DNA from: DSWT01 sp035420085 | GTDB lineage: Bacteria > Chloroflexota > Anaerolineae > B4-G1 > SLSP01 | Direction: 5' to 3' | DNA: 64,000 nucleotides | Assembly (NCBI GenBank): GCA_035420085.1 | Contig: DAOLUH010000007.1 | Coordinates: forward strand, 1-64,000 | Part shown: piece after piece, positions 35,013 through 42,676 of the stretch | Numbering within the stretch: the stretch's first letter is position 1 | How the letters are laid out: every line of letters starts with the position of its first letter | Position numbers and translations under genes: made by a program | The notes under the pieces: generated by a model | The model's input: only the letters and a program-made list of their open reading frames with translations | Told to the model about the DNA's origin: nothing | Database searches by the model: none

Positions 35013-35038
35013 CTACGCGCTGGATGGTGCGTTTCGTA

Positions 35039-35518
35039 TTATTCCGTAACCCCGTTGACTTTTCCGGCGGGATTTCCTTTGCGCTGCGTCGTAGCCAAAT
35101 CAATGGCAGAGAAACTTTCGGGCAGCAGGTCCGCGAGCGTGCGTCGCCGGTAGCTGCCGTCGAGCTGCGCGATGAAGACCGGCATCTCCGGTTCACCGAA
35201 TTCACGCATTACCTGGCGACACGCGCCGCAAGGCGTTCCGCCGTTCGCCGTGGCGACGGCAACCGCCAGAATGTGCTGCGCCCCCTCGGAGATCGCTTTG
35301 GTGATGGCGACGCGCTCCGCGCACATCGTCAGCGGATAGACAGCGTTTTCGACGTTGCAACCGGTATACACGCGCCCATCATCAGCCAACACCGCCGCGC
35401 CTACCGGATAGCCGGAGTAGGGGGCATAAGCGCGCCGCAGCGCCGCAATGGCCTGCGCCACAAGCTGCGCCGCATGAATACTCGGAGTATCGTTAGCCTG
35501 CGCTTTGTTTGTTGTCAC
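35039..35518 (-). CDS. cdd: Cytidine deaminase
   Basis: Zinc enzyme that deaminates cytidine and deoxycytidine to uridines in pyrimidine salvage. The 159 residues contain YSGYPVGAAVLADDG, CNVENA, CAERVA with the catalytic Glu and first Cys ligand, and PCGACRQ with the other two Cys ligands. The three-Cys pattern fits the small homotetrameric type. A GTG start at 35518 is used, with AAAGGAA upstream. A charged tail of about 20 residues extends beyond the core. It lies between glmU (77 nt upstream) and the GAF sensor gene. Confidence 0.95.
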   Translation of the reverse strand: MTTNKAQANDTPSIHAAQLVAQAIAALRRAYAPYSGYPVGAAVLADDGRVYTGCNVENAVYPLTMCAERVAITKAISEGAQHILAVAVATANGGTPCGACRQVMREFGEPEMPVFIAQLDGSYRRRTLADLLPESFSAIDLATTQRKGNPAGKVNGVTE

Positions 35519-35582
35519 TATCTACGTTCCTTTGAAGATGGACCACAGAATACACAGAACACACGGATTGGGAGCTGAAAAT

Positions 35583-35609
35583 CTGCTCAATCTGCTCAAT
35601 CTGCTGACG
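35583..35609. repeat. TCTGCTCAA 9-mer repeats at the glmU 3' end
   Basis: Three tandem copies of TCTGCTCAA/TCTGCTGAC. The glmU stop codon (TGA at 35598-35596 on the reverse strand) lies in them. Confidence 0.7.
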
Positions 35610-36990
35610 AATTTTTATCCTCGGTGTGCTCTGGCGGACTTTCATCAAGCTGCTTGCGGACGCGCGCGGGCACGCCATAGGCCACCGTGCGCGGCGGGAT
35701 GTCGTGCGTCACCACCGACCCTGCCCCCGTCTTCGCCCCCGCGCCGATGCGCAGTGGCGCGATCAACAGCGAATCCGAGCCGATGAAGACGCCGTCCTCG
35801 ATCACCGTGGGATGCTTGTGCTCCCCGTCGAAGTTGCACGTAATCGTCCCCGCGCCGATGTTGACATCTTCGCCCACCTGCGCGTCGCCCAGGTAGCTGA
35901 AGTGCCCCATCTTCGCGTGGGGGCCGAGCGTGCTGTTCTTCATTTCGCCAAAATTGCCGACGTGCGCGCCGCGACACACCCGCGCGCCCTTGCGCAGGTG
36001 GCTGAAGGGGCCGATATTGCTGTCCTCCTCCATCACCGCGAACTCCAGCATCGAAGCCAGCACCACGCAGCGGTCGCCGATGGTGCAGCCCTCAAGGATG
36101 CTGTTGGGGCCGATGGTGCATCCCGCACCGATGATCGTTTTGCCGCGCAGGTGCGTGTTCGGCTGGATGACGGTATCCTGTCCGAGCGTTACGTCTGGGC
36201 CGATGTAGATGCTGGCCGGATCGATGAGCGTGACGCCGGCGAGCATCCAGCGTTCATTGATGCGCCGGCGCAGCGCGGCCTCGGCCAGCGCCAGATCAAC
36301 GCGCGTATTCACGCCGATGGCCTCATCGGGATCCTCCACCACGAGCGTTTCCACCGTCCGGTCTGCGGCGACGGCCATCCCGACCACATCGGTGAGGTAA
36401 TACTCGCCTTTCCGTGGGCTTGGTTCGAGCTGTTCCAGGCATTGCCACAGCACCGCGTCGGCAAAAACGCCGATGCCGCTGTTCATCTCGTGGAGCGCCG
36501 CGATCTCCGGCGTCGCCTCCACCTCTTCGACAATGGTGCGGACGTGCCCTAAAGCGTCACGCACGATGCGCCCCAAGCCACACGAGACCGCGCCCTCGAC
36601 GGTGAGAATCGTCACGGCAGCCTGCCGCGCCCGATGCTGTTCCACCAGACGGCGCAGCGTAGCCTCCTGCACGAGCGGCGTATCGGCGTAGAGCACCAGC
36701 ACGTGCTCGGCTTGCCCTTCCAGCAGCGACCGCGCTTGCAGCACCGCGTGCCCCGTGCCGAGCGGTTCCGGCTGGACGACATACCGCACGCGCTCGCCGC
36801 CCCACGCGCGGATGGCCTCCTCGGTCTCTGGGGATACCACAATGACCGGCGGGGTCGCGGCGAGTTGCGTCGCCAGTTCGACGACGTAGGCCATCATCGG
36901 GCGTTCGCCTAACGGATGGAGGACTTTGGGGACGCGCGACGCGAACCGCGCGCTCTTTCCGGCGGCTAAAATCACCACATTCAGGCTCAT
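35596..36990 (-). CDS. glmU: Bifunctional GlcNAc-1-P uridyltransferase / GlcN-1-P acetyltransferase
   Basis: Makes UDP-GlcNAc for peptidoglycan and surface glycans. ATG 36990 is chosen, with AAAGGAG 7 nt upstream. The longer in-frame ORF adds only a repeat-like stretch (ANVPTFQRANVQTY). Of 464 residues, the N-terminal half is the uridyltransferase with LAAGKSARF...VPKVLHPLGERPM and PLGTGHAV. The C-terminal half is the left-handed beta-helix acetyltransferase with hexapeptide repeats and KMGHFSYLGDAQVGEDVNIGAGTITCNFDG. The nucleotide loop reads GKSARFAS instead of the usual GKGTRMxS, a noticeable change in a normally conserved loop; many uridyltransferase relatives tolerate this. A promoter lies at 37066-37093. 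Confidence 0.94.
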   Translation of the reverse strand: MSLNVVILAAGKSARFASRVPKVLHPLGERPMMAYVVELATQLAATPPVIVVSPETEEAIRAWGGERVRYVVQPEPLGTGHAVLQARSLLEGQAEHVLVLYADTPLVQEATLRRLVEQHRARQAAVTILTVEGAVSCGLGRIVRDALGHVRTIVEEVEATPEIAALHEMNSGIGVFADAVLWQCLEQLEPSPRKGEYYLTDVVGMAVAADRTVETLVVEDPDEAIGVNTRVDLALAEAALRRRINERWMLAGVTLIDPASIYIGPDVTLGQDTVIQPNTHLRGKTIIGAGCTIGPNSILEGCTIGDRCVVLASMLEFAVMEEDSNIGPFSHLRKGARVCRGAHVGNFGEMKNSTLGPHAKMGHFSYLGDAQVGEDVNIGAGTITCNFDGEHKHPTVIEDGVFIGSDSLLIAPLRIGAGAKTGAGSVVTHDIPPRTVAYGVPARVRKQLDESPPEHTEDKNSSAD

Positions 36991-37065
36991 TGGCGGCTCC
37001 TTTCGATACGTTTGAACGTTAGCGCGTTGGAATGTTGGAACGTTTGCACGCGCCACCGTGTTTCA

Positions 37066-37093
37066 ATTATAGCACGGCGGATATGCAAAGCAA
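37066..37093 (-). promoter_or_regulatory. Probable promoter of glmU
   Basis: On the reverse strand TTGCTT (37093-37088), 16 nt, TATAAT (37071-37066). The start codon of glmU is about 75 nt downstream. Confidence 0.6.
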
Positions 37094-37114
37094 TCAATGT
37101 CGCGCCTGCCACCT

Positions 37115-37560
37115 GCTCCTCGTTCCCGTCTCGGGAACGGGCGATGGCGGCCCGGCGTTCTTTCGCGCCCCCGGGACGGGGGCGCTGAGCGGAAGTAACC
37201 AGAGAACTAGACGGGGGCGCTGAGCGGAAGTAGATGGGAGCGCGCTCCCCGTTCCCGTCTCGGGAACGGGCGATGGCGGCCCGGCGTTCTTTCGCGCCCC
37301 CGGGACGGGGGCGCTGAGCGGAGCTTTCGCGCCCCCGGGACGGGGGCGCTGAGCGGAAGTAACCAGAGAACTAGACGNNNNNNNNNNNNNNNNNNNNNNN
37401 NNNNNNNNNNNNNNNNNNNNNNNNNNNNNNNNNNNNNNNNNNNNNNNNNNNNNNNNNNNNNNNNNNNNNNNNNNNNNGACGGGGGCGCTGAGCGGAAGTA
37501 ACCAGAGAACTAGACGGGGGCGCTGAGCGGAACCAGAGAACTAGACGAGGGCGCTGACCA
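37115..37560. repeat. GC-palindrome array interrupted by the assembly gap
   Basis: Alternating palindromes CGTTCCCGTCTCGGGAACG and GCGCCCCCGGGACGGGGGCGC are each followed by CTGAGCGGAAGTA and AACCAGAGAACTAGACG tags. About two long units precede the gap and partial units follow it. Because unit copies touch the N run on both sides, the copy number is unknown. A related single copy lies at 7177-7213. Confidence 0.88.
37378..37477. other. Assembly gap (100 N)
   Basis: Exactly 100 undetermined bases, the usual placeholder for a gap of unknown size, placed within the repeat array that probably caused it. Confidence 0.98.
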
Positions 37561-37561
37561 C

Positions 37562-37652
37562 AACCACGCTCACGCCTCCTCACTCCCTCACTCCCTTACT
37601 CCTCCACACCCCCACACCCTCACACCCTCACACCCCCACACCCCTCCCCCCC
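37562..37652. repeat. Pyrimidine-rich ACTCCCT / ACACCCT repeats
   Basis: Tandem 7- to 8-mers (CACTCCCT, CACACCCT, CACACCCC) with almost no G on this strand. They resemble the tract at 22554-22632. Confidence 0.8.
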
Positions 37653-37654
37653 CA

Positions 37655-37682
37655 TTGCAATCATCCCTCTTTCAAGTATAAT
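37655..37682 (+). promoter_or_regulatory. Probable promoter of the protease pair
   Basis: TTGCAA (37655-37660), 16 nt, exact TATAAT (37677-37682). The start codon at 37704 would give a very short leader. Confidence 0.6.
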
Positions 37683-37703
37683 CGCTGATATGGAGATGAG
37701 GCC

Positions 37704-39233
37704 ATGATCTGGTCAGATGCGCTAACGGACACATTGCCTGGCCCGACGCGCCTGCGTGTGCGTGGGCAGAGTATGCTGCCGACGCTGCGTCCAGGCGACG
37801 AGGTGTTGGTTCACCCCGTCGCAGTGGAGACGCTCGCGCCCGGCGATTGGGTGGCGCTGCGCGGCGGCTTTCTGCATCGCTATTTGGGATGGCGTAAAGG
37901 CCGCATCGTCACCAAAGGCGATGGTCATCGCGCCTTCGACCCCGCCTGGCCGCCGGAGGCCGTTTTGGGCCGCGTGGTTGAAGCGCAGCGCGATGGACAT
38001 TGCTTCTATCGCCGCACGCCGGGCCAACTGCGGCGCGAAAGGGTGCTGGCTGCCGGGCACCGTGCTTTTGGCGATGTGTGGGGCGCGCTGCGGCGCGTCA
38101 AGGCGCTGTTCCTGGCGGCGCTCGCCCTGCTGCTTATCGCGTCGTTGGTCTGGGCCGCTGTCACCATCACCAGTGTCACTGCCGAGGCCGGCCTCACTTC
38201 CATCACCGTGAAGTGGGAGACCGCCAGCGAAACCGCCAATCTGGGCTTCTACGTCCGGCGCAGCCTCTCGGCGGTGGGGGAATACGTGCGCATCTCCGCT
38301 TTCATCTCTTCGTTGGATGAAGGGGCGGGCGCGCTCTACTCCTATGTGGATAACGATGTGACGCCCGGCGTCACCTACTACTACAAAATAGAAGATGTAC
38401 CGGCCAGCGGCGCGCTCGGCAGCCTCACTGATCCGGTTTCGGCAACCGTCCCACTCAATGCCACTCCCTCTCTGACGCCTTCGCCAACGCGGACGTTCAC
38501 GCCGGCGCCGACCTCCACCACGCCGACGATCACCCCCACAGCGACCATCACGCCCACTGCGACGGCAACCGGCACGCCGGCGCCCACCACAACGCCCAAT
38601 CCCAACGTCCGCTTCTGGGCTGACAAAACGGATTTGCCTGCCGGAGAGTGCGCGACCCTCCAATGGCAGACGCGCAACATCCGCGCCGTGTACTTCGACA
38701 ACGTTGGCGTTCCAGGGGATGGCGCGCGGACTTTTTGCCCCTGCGCCACCGAATCGCACACCCTCACCGTAAAGTATCAGGATGGCGCTACCGAGGATTT
38801 TGTCATCACACTCAATGTGACCGGCGTATGCACGACGCCGCGCGCCGGGACGCCCACGTTGACCTCTACGCCGCGCCTGGTCTTGCCGCCCATCGAATCA
38901 TCTGCGACGCCCACGTTCACCCCCATGCCCGGCGCAACGACTCGTCCGCCCGTCATCGCCACCGCGCCGGCAACGTTGACGCCCACACCTCCCCCGCCGC
39001 CTCTCCCGACGCCTGTCCCGCTGGATACGCCGCTCCCCTCACCGACAACATCATCTGCGCCGCTCTCGCCGTTGCCCACACCGCGCCTCAGTTCGACGCG
39101 CGCGCTTGTGGAAGGCAATTCGCGCGTGGTGAAGGCGGACAAGGCGCTCTCCATCTGGCTGGTGGTGGTCGGCGGGATCGTTGGCCTGGGCTTCATGGGC
39201 GCAGGCATTCTGATGTGGAAGCGCCGCCCGTGA
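37704..39233 (+). CDS. S26B signal-peptidase-like domain fused to Fn3-like module and Thr/Pro stalk
   Basis: Protein of 509 residues. Residues 15-115 match the S24/S26 serine-protease fold: RVRGQSMLPTLRPGDEVLV with nucleophile Ser23, then GGFLHRYLGWRKGRIVTKGDGHRAFD. His58 in place of the bacterial catalytic Lys, with Asp73 or Asp79, fits the ER/archaeal/SipW (S26B) Ser-His-Asp type. A membrane helix (about 132-152) comes after the catalytic domain, then an Fn3-like module with ITVKWETASETANLGFYVRRS...GVTYYYKIED. This is a divergent relative of the C-terminal module of the four surface proteins. Then come a Thr/Pro stalk, a second beta domain, another Thr/Pro stalk, a final helix and WKRRP. 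Canonical signal peptidases have the helix before the catalytic domain. Here a positive-inside reading would put the protease in the cytoplasm, unless the topology is unusual. Its stop overlaps the GTG of the C25 gene, so the two are translationally coupled. Confidence 0.82.
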   Translation: MIWSDALTDTLPGPTRLRVRGQSMLPTLRPGDEVLVHPVAVETLAPGDWVALRGGFLHRYLGWRKGRIVTKGDGHRAFDPAWPPEAVLGRVVEAQRDGHCFYRRTPGQLRRERVLAAGHRAFGDVWGALRRVKALFLAALALLLIASLVWAAVTITSVTAEAGLTSITVKWETASETANLGFYVRRSLSAVGEYVRISAFISSLDEGAGALYSYVDNDVTPGVTYYYKIEDVPASGALGSLTDPVSATVPLNATPSLTPSPTRTFTPAPTSTTPTITPTATITPTATATGTPAPTTTPNPNVRFWADKTDLPAGECATLQWQTRNIRAVYFDNVGVPGDGARTFCPCATESHTLTVKYQDGATEDFVITLNVTGVCTTPRAGTPTLTSTPRLVLPPIESSATPTFTPMPGATTRPPVIATAPATLTPTPPPPPLPTPVPLDTPLPSPTTSSAPLSPLPTPRLSSTRALVEGNSRVVKADKALSIWLVVVGGIVGLGFMGAGILMWKRRP

Positions 39234-41260
39234 AACGCCGGTTGTGGGGCGTTATCACGCTCCTGCTGCTTGTGACTGTGGCGAGATGTCGGTCTGCGCC
39301 GGTCGCCGCGCCATCCACGCCCGGCGATGTCACCGCCGGATGGACCCTGCTCGTGCGCAGCGCCGGTCCTCGCTGGCTTGGCCCCGCATGGTGGCGCGCT
39401 CAGGGCCTCGATCCTCAGAAACTTGACCCCACCCGGATTCGTCTGGCGCGTGAGGATGCGGTGGTCCCGGCCTTTTGGCTGGACTCTACCGCTGGACCTG
39501 GCCTGTTGTTTTACGGCGTTGTTGAACCGGGACACCTCGGCCCGGTCGGCAGTTATCACCTCAGCCTGGACTCAGCCGGCGCCGCGACTGCGCCAGTCTA
39601 CATCGTGACTGCTCCGCCCCAGTCTCAGACCGCGACGACGGCCACCCTCTGGCTGGAACAAAACATCACCTATCGTCCAACCGCCCCCGAAGGCGCGAAC
39701 TGGCTGTGGACATCCTTCAACACTGCGCCCGCTTTCACCCTCACCCTTCCCTTGACCGAGGCGCTCGCTGCGCCCGTCACGCTGACCCTGCGCTTTTGGG
39801 GGCAGAGCAGTATGCCGCAAGACCCCGATCATCATATCCGCGTGCTGTGGAATGGCGCGGTGGTGGACGATCATTTCTGGGATGGCAGCGCGCTCGAAAC
39901 GTGGGAAGTCGTCGCCCCCTCGCCGCGCAACGGCGACAATGAACTTGTATTGGCGATGCCCGGCGACACTGAAGCGCCTGTCGAAGTGACCTGGCTGGAT
40001 GGCGTCGGTGTGACGTGGCAGCGGGCGCTCGTCCATACGGGCGGATGGGAAAGCTGGATCGCCAGAGATCAACCGGCGGCGTGTTGGGAAGGTGTCGCGG
40101 CGGAACGCGTCGCCGTGCTGCTGGCGGGACAGGATGGGACGGTGCGCGGCGGGTTGATCAAGCGTCCCGCCGATGGGCGCGTGTGCGTCGAACAGCGCGC
40201 CGGAGATCACGGTTGGCTTGGCGCGCTCGAAGCTGCTCCCGCCCCCGACATTGCGCGTCCGCGCGAAACTGTTGACCAGTCGGCATTGCTGGCCGCCGAT
40301 TATCTCATCGTTGCGCCGCGCCTCTTCCACACCGCGCTCGCGCCGCTGCTCGAAGCGCGCACGGCGGAAGGACTATCTGTAGCTGTCCTGTCGCCGGAGC
40401 AGGTCTACGACGCTTTCGGCGTGGGCAAGCCTGACGCGGAGGCCATCCGCGCGGCGGCGGCGGCCCTGCACACGGATGGACGGCTGCGCTACCTGCTCCT
40501 GGTGGGCGACGCTTCCGCCAACCCCAACGCGCTGTGGAGTGCAGCGTCCACCCTCGTGCCCACGGGCTGGGTGCGCACCTTCTTCGTCGGCGACACACCC
40601 TCCGATCACGCGCTGGCGCTCGGCGACGACGGCGCGCCGCTGCTGGCGGTGGGGCGCTTCCCCGCGTCAACCGTCGCGGAGGTGCAGGCGATGGTCGCTA
40701 AAACGCTGGCCTGGAAGCCGACCCCGCGTCTGGCGCTGCTGCACGACGACGAGCCTGAGTTTGTCACGCTGACCAATGACCTGGCCGCCCTTTCGTCGCC
40801 CGACCTGCGCCTGGGTGACGATGAGGCCGACACCCGCCGCGACTTGCTGCGCTGGTTGCGCGCTGCGCCCGGCGTGCTGGTCTACAGCGGGCACGGCAGC
40901 CTGCCTGTCCTCGGCGACGAGAAGTTCCTCACCGTGGATGACGCCGGCGCCTGGGATGGGCCGACGGTGGTGGCGGCGTGGACGTGCCTGTGCGCGAATT
41001 TCGGCCACCCCACCCAGACGGGCCTCAGCGAAGCCTGGTTGCGCCACCCGAAAGGCGTCGTGGCCCTCGTCGGGCCGACCGGCGAGACGTCAACCAGCGA
41101 CCAGTCGGCGATGGCGCTGGCTTTCCAGCGCGCGCTGCTCGACGGCGCGACCGTCGGCGATGCGTTGTTGGCCGGTTGGCGCGCTGCACAGTCGAAGGAC
41201 GCGGAAATCAGCTTTGTGCTGTTGGGGGATCCGACGTTGCGGCCTATGGCGGGCCAATAA
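39230..41260 (+). CDS. Peptidase C25 (gingipain-family) secreted protease
   Basis: Predicted secreted cysteine protease of 676 residues. The GTG at 39230 overlaps the previous stop (GTGA) and opens a signal peptide (KRRLWGVITLLLLVTVARC). Longer in-frame extensions upstream are shadows of the S26B-like gene. Beta-sandwich regions fill about 40-330. The C25 domain begins near YLIVAPRLFHTALAPLLEAR and shows LLLVGDAS, catalytic His555 in YSGHGS, catalytic Cys586 in WTCLCANF, GPTGETSTS and the closing LLGDPTLRP. C25 includes gingipains and PorU, the protease that removes C-terminal sorting domains in type IX secretion. No type IX genes are seen here. There is no C-terminal anchor module of its own. 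The stop codon is the first unit of a heptamer array. Confidence 0.87.
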   Translation: MKRRLWGVITLLLLVTVARCRSAPVAAPSTPGDVTAGWTLLVRSAGPRWLGPAWWRAQGLDPQKLDPTRIRLAREDAVVPAFWLDSTAGPGLLFYGVVEPGHLGPVGSYHLSLDSAGAATAPVYIVTAPPQSQTATTATLWLEQNITYRPTAPEGANWLWTSFNTAPAFTLTLPLTEALAAPVTLTLRFWGQSSMPQDPDHHIRVLWNGAVVDDHFWDGSALETWEVVAPSPRNGDNELVLAMPGDTEAPVEVTWLDGVGVTWQRALVHTGGWESWIARDQPAACWEGVAAERVAVLLAGQDGTVRGGLIKRPADGRVCVEQRAGDHGWLGALEAAPAPDIARPRETVDQSALLAADYLIVAPRLFHTALAPLLEARTAEGLSVAVLSPEQVYDAFGVGKPDAEAIRAAAAALHTDGRLRYLLLVGDASANPNALWSAASTLVPTGWVRTFFVGDTPSDHALALGDDGAPLLAVGRFPASTVAEVQAMVAKTLAWKPTPRLALLHDDEPEFVTLTNDLAALSSPDLRLGDDEADTRRDLLRWLRAAPGVLVYSGHGSLPVLGDEKFLTVDDAGAWDGPTVVAAWTCLCANFGHPTQTGLSEAWLRHPKGVVALVGPTGETSTSDQSAMALAFQRALLDGATVGDALLAGWRAAQSKDAEISFVLLGDPTLRPMAGQ

Positions 41261-41292
41261 AACGTAAAGCGTAAAGCGTAAAACGTAAAACG
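41258..41292. repeat. TRAARCG heptamer array, 5 units
   Basis: Units TAAAACG, TAAAGCG, TAAAGCG, TAAAACG, TAAAACG. The first provides the TAA stop of the C25 gene. Confidence 0.95.
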
Positions 41293-41314
41293 GAAGATGA
41301 GGGGGCGAGATGGC

Positions 41315-42676
41315 ATGTCGGTAAAACGATCCGCCAGGAAATCTTATGGTTTGCTGCTGGCGGCGGCTGTGCTGATTGTGGCTGGGGCGGTGTTGATGGT
41401 GGTGGGCGCACCTGCGCTGCGACCGGCGACGGCAGAACCGCCGCTTCCCGCATCCACCGACGCGCCGACGCGCACTCCCACCGCTCTCCCGACGCATACA
41501 CCGACGCCGACGCCAACGCCGGAGCCGTTGGTGCCCACCCGGACGCCGCAGCCCAAAATATCACCGACACCCACGCCGGAGCCGACCGCTACCTTCACGC
41601 CAGCGCCGACCTCTACGCCGACGCCGCGTCCTGCGCCGCCGGTTACGCGCGCCCCGGTCACGCCGCGCCCAACCATAGACCCTGCCACGTTCACCGAAAC
41701 GCCTGTCCCGACAGCAACAGTGCCCCCTACGCAGACGCCAGTTCCGGTTGCGCCAGCGGGCTTCACCGTCCCGGCGCACGAGCGGTTCCGGCTCGGCGTC
41801 TCACTGCCGGGTGGCGCGACGGGCAACTATGAGCTGAACACATTGCGCGCCGGTTGGGTGATGGATTGGGCGGCGCGGGGTTCGCCGGTCCTGCCGCCGG
41901 GCGTGATCTACATGCCCACGGTGCGGATGGGCGGCGGCAAACTCTCGCCCGCCGCTGCGACGCTCACCGCGGTGGCGGCAGCGCGCCCCGGCTCCACCTG
42001 GTTGATCTCCAACGAGCCGGATGTGCGCTGGCAAGACAGTGTGGACCCGGCGACCTACGCGCGGCTGTACCACGAAGCCTACACCGCGATCAAGGCTGGC
42101 GACCCGTCAGCGGTGGTGGCGGCCGGCGGCATCGCGCAGCCCACGCCGCTGCGCCTGCGCTATCTCGATCTCGTGTTGGAGGCCTACCGCAACGAATTCG
42201 GCGCGGCGCTTCCGGCGCAGGCCTGGCACATCCATAACTACATGCTCCGTGAGGAACGCAATTCCTGGGGCGTGGACATTCCACCCGGCATCCCCGACAA
42301 TACCGGCGTGCTGTTCAGCATTGACGATTCCGGCAACCTCGCCGTCTTCCGGTCGCAAATCTACGACTTTCGCCGTTGGATGTCGGCGCGGGGCTACGGC
42401 GGACAACCGCTCATCGTCTCGGAGTTCGGCGTGCCGATGCCGGAGGACTACGGCTTCCCGCTGGAGCGGATGGCCGAATTTATGCGCGAAACGTGGCGCT
42501 TCTTTCTGACGGCGGCGGATGGCGGCCTGGGCGATCCGAGCGATGGCGGACGGCTGGTGCAGCGCTGGTGCTGGTTCAGCATGTATTACTGGGTTCATCC
42601 CACCGGCAACCTGGTGGATGAGAATGGACGCTGGACGCCGCTTGGACGAACCTGGATTTCTTACGTGAGCGACTGA
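41315..42676 (+). CDS. Membrane-anchored, Thr/Pro-stalked glycosidase-like protein
   Basis: Protein of 453 residues. ATG 41315 is preferred to ATG 41297 because of the GAGGGGGCGAG purine tract just upstream. A single N-terminal helix (about 10-30) anchors it, followed by a Thr/Pro stalk (about 45-150) and a TIM-barrel-like domain. Two Glu residues fit a clan GH-A retaining glycosidase: Glu234 in ISNEPD (acid/base) and Glu370 in VSEFG (nucleophile), with WHIHNYM between. No precise GH family is clear by eye; GH39- or GH5-like is my best guess. The stop overlaps the next ATG (TGATG). It may act on the cell's own surface glycan, since it heads the glycan cluster. Confidence 0.78.
   Translation: MSVKRSARKSYGLLLAAAVLIVAGAVLMVVGAPALRPATAEPPLPASTDAPTRTPTALPTHTPTPTPTPEPLVPTRTPQPKISPTPTPEPTATFTPAPTSTPTPRPAPPVTRAPVTPRPTIDPATFTETPVPTATVPPTQTPVPVAPAGFTVPAHERFRLGVSLPGGATGNYELNTLRAGWVMDWAARGSPVLPPGVIYMPTVRMGGGKLSPAAATLTAVAAARPGSTWLISNEPDVRWQDSVDPATYARLYHEAYTAIKAGDPSAVVAAGGIAQPTPLRLRYLDLVLEAYRNEFGAALPAQAWHIHNYMLREERNSWGVDIPPGIPDNTGVLFSIDDSGNLAVFRSQIYDFRRWMSARGYGGQPLIVSEFGVPMPEDYGFPLERMAEFMRETWRFFLTAADGGLGDPSDGGRLVQRWCWFSMYYWVHPTGNLVDENGRWTPLGRTWISYVSD

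Larger units (their letters stand above)
36991..37703. other. Repeat-rich intergenic region between glmU and the S26B-like gene
   Basis: No gene is supported here. It contains GTTGGAA-type 7-nt repeats (37012-37050), a reverse-strand promoter for glmU (37066-37093), a palindromic repeat array with an assembly gap (37115-37560), a C/A/T-rich tract of ACACCCT and ACTCCCT units (37562-37652) and a forward promoter (37655-37682). Its true length is unknown because of the gap. Confidence 0.75.

Noticed and set aside
38648..39229. N-terminal extension of the C25 protease
   Set aside because: The in-frame upstream stretch is an Arg/His-rich alternative reading of the S26B-like gene. The GTG at 39230 starts a proper signal peptide.
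39230..41260. Type IX secretion PorU proper
   Set aside because: Only the C25 fold is shared. No PorV, SprA, PorK/L/M/N or type IX C-terminal domains were recognised, and the cell-envelope type may differ.
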